DNA from: Liopterus haemorrhoidalis
Lineage: Eukaryota > Arthropoda > Insecta > Coleoptera > Dytiscidae
Length of the DNA stretch: 64,000 nt
Reading direction: 5' to 3'
Assembly: GCA_963971575.1 (NCBI GenBank)
Contig: OZ020616.1
Location: 55,163,201-55,227,200, forward strand
Shown here in pieces: positions 9,505 through 21,500 of this stretch; position 1 is the first letter of the stretch, and every line of letters begins with the position of its first letter. Below the pieces are notes generated by a model, which was not told where the DNA came from, did not search any database, and saw nothing but the letters and a program-made list of their open reading frames with translations. A program made the position numbers and the translations under genes.

Positions 9505-12500
9505 ATGTTGTATAAAATTAATCTACTTCTATTACTTCTTCTGTTATTGTGTTATGTACAGACTATTTTAAGTAATCCTGACGCTAAAAGACTATACGAT
9601 GATTTATTAAGTAATTACAACAGGTTGATAAGGCCCGTGAGCAATAATACTGACACTGTTTTAGTTAAATTAGGTCTACGATTATCTCAACTGATAGAAT
9701 TGGTATGTTTATTGATGGAAATGAAAATTTGTCACGCAAATACATCAATCACTTTTAGGGTCGCGTTTATGTTTCTCGATTTTCTTGTTTCAGAATCTCA
9801 AAGATCAAATTCTTACAACGAACGTATGGCTTGAGCACGTAAGTTTAACAATTCATATGTGTTTGTAGATTCTGTTCATGTTATTTTCATCAGGAATGGC
9901 AGGATCACAAATTTCAATGGGATCCTGCGGAGTATGGAGGAGTTACAGAATTGTACGTGCCGTCAGAACATATTTGGCTTCCTGACATCGTCCTGTACAA
10001 TAAGTACGAAAAAACTACTTAGTCTTATGTCTAACTATGCGTTTCTATTGCGGTTAACCGGTCCGGTTTGATGGGATAACATCATCATCAACCCAATGAT
10101 GATATCATCATCAGGAATTATAACATCGTCATCATCCATCAAGTGAAGCCGTTGTCTCACTTAAGTTAATCCAGTTTTCACTGTCCAGTTCCTCCTGCAT
10201 CCAGCTTGTGACAATTTGCTTGTCCAGTGAGTAGGTCAGGGCTGTTCAACCTTTTTGTATTGGGGATCTACTTTTTTACCGACCGCCAACATATATAAGG
10301 GAGGTATTGTGATCATACCGATTTTGACATTTCGAGATTTCGATGGATCTCAACAAATTGAGGTCCCTACATAACTTTTTGACTATTTTTAGCATGATGT
10401 CTGTCGGTCTGTCTGTCCGTCCGTCTGTCCGTCTATCCGTCTGTCCGTCTGTCCGTCTGTTCGTCCGTCCGTCCGTCCGTCTGTCTGTCTGTGTACACGT
10501 GCAGAGCAAATTTGGCTAAGAGGATTTTTATGAAACTGCATATTTAAGCTTTTGACATCAATGGAACGAGTTGATCAATTTTTGGTAAAAATCGGTTGAC
10601 TATAAATGGGAGTTTACTCGTGTCGATTTTAAGATTTTTGCGAATATTTAGCAACAGAAAAATATTTCGAAAAAAATTATTAAATAAAAGTTGCTATAAA
10701 TGCAATAACTAATAACTTTTATTTGAGACGTTTTTTGATAAAACGAAAAATTTCGACAAATTTTTGTAAAATTTAAAAAAAAAATTTTGTCTCAATTTTT
10801 TCATACATATGTGTAACGTTTCCATAGTCATGATAAATAATATCTGTGTTAGAAAATATTAGGCCAAGTTATTTCTATTCTACTGCTAGAATGTATTTTA
10901 TACAAGTACTTTATGATGGCGGTCAGTCCTGTGGTGACCACAGCTGATTTTTTAAGTAATATTCTCTATACTCTTACTTTTTATAAAAAAAAAACCCTGA
11001 ATATACTCTTTCTTGCTCATCACTTCTATTTTGGAAATAAGGACCTTTTTTTGCTCATCACTTCTATTTTGGAAATAAGGACCTTTTTTTGCTCATCACT
11101 TCTATTTTGAGAGTGAGGACCTTTATTTTTCTCGTCACTTGTATTTTTGGAGTGAGGACCTTTTCTTTTTAGAGTTTTGTAGGTATGACCAAAAAACCCT
11201 TATACCGTCATTTTGTCGTCTGTCTCTCTGTCTGTCTGTTCGGTAAAAATTGTAGTCAAAGAGCTAAACCTAGAGAGTTAAAATTTGGCATGCTTATACA
11301 ACTCTTTGACCCGCAAATAGGAAATTTACTAAAACATCTAAAAAACATGTTTTCGGAAATAACGCATTTTTTGTGGTTTTTGCATGTAAAATATTTAATA
11401 ACTTATGTAACACACTAAACCAGCATGCTTTGATAGTGTAATGGTTAACGTTCTCGCGTTCTAATTTGCAAACTAGAGTTCAACGAGAAACCATTGACCT
11501 TGACAGAACGTCTTCACCATAAACACTACACAATTCGCGATAAATTTCAGTAGCATTTTTATTTCTCACCGTGAAAAAATGCATAACACCACGAACTTCG
11601 CAATTGGCGCTAGAAGCAAGTGGAGTCTCCATAGTGGCTGGAGCCTGACTGCTGGATCGATCGACGCACGCGCATAGGAATTTTACAATGCCGCCAATAC
11701 ACCCAGACGCAAATTCCCTGATACTCCCAGACTTTTCCCGCCAACCACACGGATTAAAAAAAATAGTGTAACTTACTTTTGAGACATAATTTTAAGGCTC
11801 AGTCTTTCCACGTTCAGGTAAACCTCTAGATCAGGGGTCAGAAACACGGCGCCCTCGGTGAGATTTTTATGCGCCCTCGCTATCCAGACACACACATACT
11901 GAGCCCAATATCCACATCGCATCTATTGGTGATCCGACTTGTGCGATCAGCGCTAGATTAGACGACCTTGCGAACCACGAGTGTTTACATATTTTACGTT
12001 TTTATGCGCCCTCAATAACATATGAATTTAAATTGCGCCCTTATTGACAAAAAGGTTGCCGACCCCTGCTCTAGATAACTATCCTACAGATAAGGTTATG
12101 TGATACTTCCTGTGCTGAATAAATGTCATCCTGTCTTTCAGCGCAAATTTATCTATCGGATAGTTATTTAACGGATAATGAGACTGACGTATTGAATTCA
12201 CTGATTGGTATTGACATTTATTCATCAGATGAAGTTTCAGATAACCTTATCTGTCAGATAGATACCTAGAGGTTTACCTGAAGATGGAAAGACCAGGCAT
12301 TAATGTTTTAACTAGAGCTATACCTGAATCAAATTAAAATTATATGTTTTTGTATATTTTTTTGACTCAAGTTCGGCATAACTTGAGTTAAAAAACTTAA
12401 GTCCTTTTGCAAACGTCCATATGAGGTGCATCATGAATTTTGTTTAGATTTATTTTTAATCCTGCACGTTCAGATACCATTAATTTCTTAATTATATCTG

Positions 12501-15500
12501 ATTAATACATTCCAATCTCAAAACTATATCAGCAAATCTTAAATGTTCACATCACAGTTTTAAATGAGAGTTGTCGCATTGGTGTTGCCGAATTAACCGG
12601 ACGCTATCGTATCACGCTGCGGTGAAACCGATTTAACCGCGGAAGAAAAGCATAGTTAGACTTAAGACTTATTTATTGACTGTATAAACAATGATTTAAT
12701 TCTAGTGCTGATGGAGAGTATGTAGTAACAACAATGACGAAAGCAGTTCTTCATTACACCGGTAGAGTTGTATGGACACCACCAGCTATCTTTAAATCTT
12801 CGTGTGAAATTGATGTTCGTTATTTCCCATTTGACCAACAGACATGCTTCATGAAATTTGGGTCTTGGACGTACGATGGAGACCAGGTAAATTTTAACAA
12901 TCTAATTAACAAAGGAAACTTATTCCCAACTGAATGAATTTTAGATAGACTTAAAGCATATCAACCAGAAATTTGGAGACAACAAAGTTGAAGTTGGGAT
13001 CGATCTTAGGGAATATTATCCTAGTGTTGAATGGGATATTTTGGGAGTTCCAGCTGAAAGACATGAAAAATATTATCCTTGTTGTGCTGAGCCTTATCCT
13101 GGTATGTAAAAAAATATCTTATTTATGTTAGTTTTATTTATTTTTTGATTTGAATCAATATAGGTCAGTCGTTGTTGTTGCATGCTTGCTATTTTTATGC
13201 CTCTGTATATATTTGCTTACATGCATTGATTTAACGTAGGTCATGGCAGTACGTCCGGATTTCTATCGAGTTACGTGTATTTATTTTGCATAACTTGCAA
13301 CAACTTCCCCCATTATAAAACTAATTAACAGTGGCGTATCAAATTGGGAGCAAATTTTTTTATAATAAATGAACAATTAAAAATGTAATAGATATTTTAA
13401 TTATTCTTCTTATTTAGGGGTAGGTTGCCGATATCGCATTACTTAAAATATTTTTATTTCGCAAAAAGATTTCTTGTTTTAAGCTGCTTAAAACTGCGTT
13501 CAGTGCAGTGGCGGCTCGTGATATTATTTAGGTAATTCTGGTTGATTCTGGTGGGGCAAAAAACTTTTTAAGGGCAAAAGCTTATCAAAAAGGTTTTTGA
13601 ATGAAATTTCCTTGAAATAACTTTATTATTATTTTTTTTTTATTTACTTCGGAACTCGTTAAAATGAATTCCGGCCTTGGTGTGTGCATTTCTAGGATCG
13701 GTAGAAACGTCAAGGTTGGCTAAATGAATTTAAATAATTTAATTTGTACTTCTTGGTACTTACTTTGAAAGGCCCTCCACATAGTGGATTCCAAGACTTG
13801 CGAGCGGTATCAAGTCTGAAAACCTAAAGGATCCGCCGGTCGGTTGCTTAGATTCTTTATGAGAGGAATAAGGGTGTTTGAATTAAAGTCTGCATTTTAC
13901 TTAATCTACGTTTAATGTTTAGTTAGAATCGAAGGTTATTAAATACATTAGAACTTACAATTTAATGCTGGCTGTAAAATCCCATGAGAGACACTCAAGC
14001 ACAAAAACCTCACAATCACCGTTATCACCTCACAAGCTGCTAAATACCTCACAACACTCACAGTGTTTAACCCGTTAACGAGGTTCGTTTATTTCATTAA
14101 GCTGTTCTCAACACTTCCAGATTACTTCTAGTTTACCACACGCTACCGGGTTTCTCTACCAAAAATGCTTGGGAGGATCGTCCATACACGGTGACGGTTT
14201 ACTCATGACTCCCTTTTGTCTCTCACAAGATTTTTTCAGCTCTTTTCTTAAAACTAATAATCTGATCTCTGAACCCCATTTGTTGTCGTTGTAAAAATAA
14301 TCAGCTCTCCAATTAACAACAAAACTCTTTTAACTTATCTTGATGACTCATATTTCTATTACCAATAATTTATAAACCCAAATAATTAATTTTAACTCTA
14401 ATTACTACGAAGTCCATATCACTGAAAATATATGGTCGCCTATCAACATCTGTATAAACATTTGACCATGTTATTTGATATAAACAATAACGTTCTTTAA
14501 AACAAATCATATAATATACGACGGTAATTCTACTCGTATCTTTCGACACTTAACTAGAAAAATATATGATAGCTCAACTAATCTTTGAGGATGTTTATCT
14601 TAAAATAGATTAGTTTTTATATTGGAATAATTTGAATATTTTTTAACTAATTGAATAATTTTATTTTAAATAACAATGAAATTTTATTTCTGAAATTACC
14701 ACTCCCACAGGTGGTCCTAAAGTTTAATTTTTATATATACCCAGCAAACATTCAACTAACGGCCGAATGCCGGCAAACTGCTTTTATGCTGGTAAATTAT
14801 TGGCACCAAAAGTAAGTGCAACGCCAGTATTAATAATGTACTTCACATTTGTATTTCGCTTTCCGCCTATACGAAGTACTTTACCAGCATTTTATAAGCA
14901 CTCTTCTTCACTCATACTTTTTACTTAAAACCATCCGAAATAAATCTTGCAACTAATGCGATTATTTTGCACTTTACCGTTGCTGGGCCGGCAACTGATA
15001 CATCAATGGGCCAGTAACGGCCACGGGGACACCGGGGTACTGGCCCATTACTTTCAATGCCGGGGAGTATGTGCTTTACCAGTACTGGCCCGTATAAAAA
15101 TGTTTGCTGGGATAACTTAAGAAAATGTAGCGAGTAAATTATTATCAAATATACTAATAAAACACTATTTTAATAATGTAATTATTAAAACATCGAACAT
15201 ACATAACCTTTTAATAACACATAACTACAAAAAAATATCAAAATAAAGCACTCCGACTGATAATTAAAACTACGGACAAAATTTGTTTAGACTCACAATG
15301 GCTGCTACAGGTTACATATTATTGTTCCTCCTTACGTAGATACGGGGTACAAGCGGGGGTGGCTTAACCCCGCATCTACACGTTGTTGTATTTTCATTGT
15401 TTTTTTTTTTTTTTTAATCGTTGCAGTTGTTCTTTAATTTTGAGGTAACAATATTGTTCTTATTTAATGTATTCTACATTATTTTGAAAATAAAACCAAT

Positions 15501-18500
15501 TATTATTATTATTCACTGCTCTAAAAATTATTCTAAATTTTTGGAATCTTTTTTTGGAACTACACTCTCTAAAATTGTGGCAAACTAAGCGAAGAGCTAT
15601 ATAAATACATTTCTTAAAATCTCTTATTCAGTTGTAAACTTTCACTAAATTTCACAATTGTCAAATTAATAAAAACTAAAAGACATTATGCAACTTCTAG
15701 GTCGACCAAACGTAATTATATATAATCAAGAAATGTTATTCGATGATTCATTCTTCTGGTTCGGGCAATAGATACAGTTACAATTTATACGATCAAATAT
15801 CTATTGGTATTAAATAAACTAACATCATATTTTTTACAAAAGATATTATAAGTCGCATGTTTTTGCGGACAGTTTTGATTTTGCAGCGAACATTTTCAAT
15901 TTAGCTGCGAACCAGTTAGATTTAGCTACAGATTTAGATTTAGAACAGTCCGTGGACTGATGATTGAGAAACACTGGTCTAGAATCAATATCTAGATGCA
16001 ATGAAGTCGATCCAGTAGAGGACACGGTCCTAATATGGGTCCCCTTTTTGTTTCTTCTCGAGAATGTTTTAAGTTTTTGAAGAAATGATCTTAAAATTGG
16101 CACACATCTAACCCAAAGACTTACAGTATTGGCCATTAAGATTGCAACTTTTAAAATTTTTCAATTTTTCAAATTTTAATAATAATAATGGAAAATAAAT
16201 ACTCTTAGTTCTATAATTTAATCATATATTATCTGTTACATCAATCAATAGTCAAATAATCTGACTTACAGATTAATAATAAATTATTTCTTCATTTTTG
16301 CTAGGACAAAAATATTGCAACTATTTGAATTTTCTTGTTATATGCAGGTTGTATCCATAAATAATATGTTGTGCACAAGGAATATTTCAGTTTATATTTG
16401 TCAATCATGGGTCGTAGTAAAACTGTTTCAAGTGAAATTAGAAACATAATAATTTCTGGTTTTAAAGACGGGCTGCTGCAAAATGTGATTTAACAAAATT
16501 TAAATGTTCATAAATCTACTGTGTCGCGAATTATAAAACGATTTCGAGAAGAAGGTACGTTTGAAGTTTCAAAAATTCCAGGACGGCCACGAAAAACAAC
16601 AAAACGAACTGATAAAAAAATTATTTATTTATCTACCAATAACCCCTTTCTGTCATCGGAGAAAATTTTGGGCCTTTTGCCACAAATGGATTAAGAAAAC
16701 ATCTCAACAAGAACTATTCGCAGAAAATTAGTTAGTGAGGGTCTTTTTAGTCGCCGTCCTGCTAAAAAACCACTTCTATCCAAAAAGAATATGAAGGCCC
16801 GATTAGAATTTGCTAAAAATCATATTGACTAGACTGTGGATCAATGGAAAAAAGTTATTTTTAGTGATGAATCTAAGTTCAATTTCTTTAAAAGTGATGG
16901 TGTAAGTTATATTAGGAGGCCTGCTAATAAAAGATTAGTTCAAAAATACACCTTGCCAACAGTTAAACATGGCGGAGGTGGTGTGATAGTATGGGGCTGT
17001 TTCTCAGGATATGGTATGGGTCCTCTATACCACATTGAAGGAATAATGGATCGATTTAAATATAAAGGCATCTTTCAGAATGTTATAGAACCTTATTCTG
17101 ATGAGTTCATGCCTTTAAAACATATTTTTCAGCATGATAATGACCCAAAACATTCTTCGAAGTTGGTCAAAAAATGGTTCGAGGATTCAAAAATTAACGT
17201 AATGACTTGGCCGTCACAGTCACCCGATTTAAATCCAATAGAAAACCTTTGGGAGATTGTCGACAGAAAGATTAGAAACAAAACGCATTCAAATATTGAA
17301 GATTTGTTTAAAGCTTTGCAGGGTGCCTGGTCTAATATTGATAATGAAATGATCACGAAATTATTAGAACCAATGCCGAAAAGATGTCGGGAAGTTATAA
17401 ATACTGGTGGTTACGATACAAAATATTAAAAATGATCTGTTAATAATAATTCATTTTCTTAATTAATAAAAAATAAGTTTTTTTTAAGAGTAGTTATTTT
17501 TTAAGTAGTAGCTATCTTTATGTCCAGGTAAAAATAATAAATACTATAAAAAAAAATAGAATTTACTATTAAAATTTAATTTTTTACTATAATATATGTA
17601 GAGGATTGTTAAAGGTAAGAATTACATTTTTAAAAATTTTAAAATATTGAATAGAATAAAAATAAAAGAGGATTATCAAAAGTTACTATCTTTATGGCCA
17701 ATACTGTATATACAGTATTCAAAATTGCATTGTTTCGAAAAATAGAAAAATAATGTGATTCAAAGCCAACTATGAAAATTTGTAAAATGTTCGAATCAGG
17801 ATTGAGTGTATGAAATATGGGCCCCCATTAAAAATTTGGTAGTTCAAAATAAATTTTATTTTTGTTTAAGATACAAACTCAAAGTAACAGTTTAACAATT
17901 ACTGACAAAAATCACATTCATATAAATCTTTTTCTGTCCCAGAGCATTCATTGTTCATGTACCCAGATATTGCACATTAGACACCGAACCCAAAGCTCAC
18001 CCCTTTGATCCTGTAAAAAACAACCGTCACAAAACATGCAAGCAGCATCTTTGTCCGAACTTTGTTGCCCTACTTCATTAACGTCCATGTCGTCGTCAGT
18101 TAGACAAAATTGTTGAATATACGCTGGCCCATATTTAGACCTCGCGGGGTGCCCATATTTCCAACAGTGCACATGGCAGTCTAAATTAATGTTTGACTTT
18201 TTTGAGATTAAGTAAGGCAGTAGCTCCTAGTAACAGAATATACCTCGATCACAATACAACAGCTTCAAGTATAAATCACAAGCAGATCGAATAAAAATCT
18301 TGCACATTCTTATAACAACTTACCTTAATAAAAGAATCAAAACTAAGCAAACACATTTACTGTAATTCGTTTCGAACGAAAGAACTCAACTGCACTAAAT
18401 TTGTAAAATTGTTGAACCAAAGGTAGGTGTGTTTTAAGCTATTCCCGAAAGATGATGTTAGCTATATTAGTAAATTTTCTTTGGGACCCATATTAAATGC

Positions 18501-21500
18501 AAGGCCAATATTAGGACCTTATCCTCTACCATTTCAATTTTACTGTTCTATCTACCATCTCGCGTTCTCTGGTTTGAAGATTTTTTTTGTGTTTCTACAT
18601 TTAAAAAATCATAGTACGTCCCTGAAAACTATTATTTATGATTCTATAGCTGTAACATAATCACAGTTTTAATCGCATTGTTTTATTAATGGATCCTTTG
18701 TTTTCAATGTTATTAATTTTGTAATTTGAAGGATAATTAGGCATGTATATTGATAACATAATCATAAAAGAGTAACATAATTTTAGATGCGTGGCTCTGT
18801 GGTAAATAATTAACCTAGAGAGCACACGGTCGTGGGTTTAATTCTCACAGGAACAGAGAATCGAATGTTTCATTTGACGCAGCATTTAAATCGCTTAATA
18901 TTTTTCTTTTGCATGATAGGTAATTTTTTTTAAGATTGCAGAGCCTTGATGACAAAATAGAAACCAATCTAATAGACAACAACTTTTTGACCTATTGTAA
19001 TCTCACACCAAAAAGGATATTTTTGTCTTAATTAATCTATTATTTTAACAAAAAAATAAATAAATCAGCTGTGGCCACCACAGGACCGACCGCCATCACA
19101 AAGTACTTGTTTAATTTATGCTGCTTTATCAAACAATGTCTCAAATAAAAGTTGTTAGCTATTGCTTTTTTGTTAAAAAATTTGCTATAATTTTTGTTGT
19201 GAAATATTCGCAAAAATCTTAAAATCGACACGAGTAAACTCCCATTTCTAGTCAACCGATTTTTACCAAAAGTTGATCAACTCGTGCCATTGATGTCAAG
19301 AGCTTAAATATGAAGTTTCATAAAAATCCCATTTTATGAATTTGCTCTGTACATGTACACAGACAGACAGATGGACAGACAGACATACAGACAGACAGAC
19401 GGACAGACGGACATACTGACCGACAGACATCATGCTAAAAATAGTCAGAACGTTATGTAGGGACCTCAATTCGTGGAGATCCATCGAAATCTCGAAATGT
19501 CAAAATCGGTATGATCACAATACCTCCCTTATATATGGCCTCAAATTTAATGGGAATGAAACAGGAATCAGCTATGAATAAAACAAATGAATATCAAAAT
19601 GTATTGAACAGTTTAATGACAGTACTATTTTAATTATAAATATTGCTCAAAAATGCCTCCATTCTTATTAATACATAATTCAATCCTTAAAAGTAAACTA
19701 TTTTAAAAATAATTTTTTTCCATCAATATTTGATATAATATCTTCAATACTGTCTTTCAAATATTATGATTTATTCATATGTTTCATTCATAGGACGCTG
19801 ATTTCTGTGCGATTTGATTTTTTTATATTTAATGGCTTTTGCTACTGTGGCAATTAGCCAGGACAATTTTTTATTTGAGAAAATTTCCATGCCTGAACGG
19901 GATTCGAACCCGAGACCTTCGCAACGCAGGGTACATGTGTTACCACTACGCTACGCCGGTCGGCGCGATTTGATTTAAATTAATGTCAATTTAATATGCA
20001 TTTTTCTCAAAATTTTTGTGATGTAAGGGTACTAAACTATGTATTCGTTGAATTCAGAATAAAATTCCCTTCCGAACAAAAATATTTAAAAAAATATGTT
20101 CTCATTTAAAATAAGAAAGTTAGGTCTCATATTTGGAGAACCACAGATCATAAAAAAAATTGTTAATAGTTTTGTAATAGACTTGCAAAATGGTATTTCT
20201 TTGCTAATTTAACCAATTTCGTAACTCTTATAGTTCTCGAGATAGCAATGGTGGCACACTTAGATTGAACAGCCTGTATATATGTCAAAGAGTTGTACAA
20301 GCATGACAAATTTCAACTTTCTTTGTTCAGCCGTTTGGTTACAATTTTTACCGTACAGGCAAACAGACACATTTCTGACAATATAATGTTTTTTTTGGTG
20401 GTAATTTTGTATAATAATTATTATTAATTGTTTATTGTTTGTTCTGTTTGTTTTAGATATATTTTTCAACATAACTCTCCGCAGGAAAACGCTATTTTAC
20501 ACAGTTAATCTCATCGTTCCGTGCGTGGGAATATCTTATTTATCAGTGTTGGTATTTTATCTTCCAGCAGATTCAGGAGAAAAAATAGCACTGTGTATAT
20601 CTATTTTACTCTCCCAAACGATGTTCTTCCTTCTCATATCAGAAATTATTCCTTCAACATCCTTAGCACTTCCTCTCCTTGGGAAATATTTATTATTTAC
20701 GATGGTTTTAGTAGGTTTATCAGTTGTGATAACTATAATAATATTGAACGTACATTATCGTAAACCAAGTACACATAAAATGGCGCCTTGGGTTAGGTGT
20801 TTCTTTATTAAACGTGTTCCGAAATTACTTCTTATGAGAGTACCGAAAGATTTACTGAATGACTTAGCAGCGCATAAGATCACCGGAAGACCGTTGAAGA
20901 AAAGGGATATTGATACGTTACCATCGACACAAGCTACGTCATCATCGTCATCGTCAGATTCTTCTCGGCAACGTGCCAGCGGTTGTAATGGACTTCACTC
21001 TACAACTGCCACCAACAGGTAACGCGATGCGTATATTAAACTATACTTTATGCAGAATGAAGAGATAGTAATCACGCACTGTTCACGTGATAATTTCGTT
21101 GATCTCTTGTCGTTCTTTGGCTGTTGAGTCGTTAATTTCACTCAACAGCCAATAGGACAGCGACTTTAATCTTCCACGTGTTTTATTACTATTTCTGTAT
21201 TTCGAACAGGGTATAAGTAAGACAAGTTTTGTTCCTGGGGTAGTGATATTTCATAAGATTGTTCAATATTATAATTTCCTCCTTAAAAGTTCATTAACAG
21301 TTTGGTTAAAATTTTAGTGCTAAAATTTTCATTTAAAAAATTGATGTGATGTGTGAATTTTCCCACATTTCAGGGTTTCGTAGGTATTTAGTGAATGATG
21401 ATTATTTGGGATGTCAAAACAAATTTTATGTTAAAATATTTTTTTGTTAATTTTAATTCGAATGTCAAATACCATTATTTAGGTTTTTAAATATGTGCAG

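Larger units (their letters stand above)
10022..12668. mobile_element. large TIR element filling nAChR alpha2 intron 3
   Basis: GTCTTATGTCTAACTATGC at the left and the reverse complement of GTCTTAAGTCTAACTATGC at the right, with further inverted similarity inward ('gcggttaaccgg' / 'gcggttaaatcgg'). TTA flanks both ends (10019-10021, 12669-12671). These termini span nearly the whole intron (10004-12705). The interior is a nest of later insertions with no transposase visible. Three-base TTA TSDs suggest a Harbinger-like origin. Confidence 0.72.

Noticed and set aside
10398..10495. CRISPR-like or coding array from regular TCTG/TCCG repeats
   Set aside because: It is a 4-bp microsatellite within dispersed repeat R1, with no spacers. 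The frames through it are low-complexity Thr/Asp/Arg runs.
11015..11165. CRISPR array
   Set aside because: Units are directly contiguous 38-bp minisatellite repeats without unique spacers, in a eukaryotic intron.
13640..14300. Solo LTR
   Set aside because: Composition shifts here, but I found no convincing TG...CA ends, TSD, primer-binding site or polypurine tract.
19885..19964. Functional tRNA gene
   Set aside because: Box B is perfect but the acceptor stem pairs poorly, and the sequence sits at the head of a unit with a tail and a 12-bp TSD, so it is a SINE.
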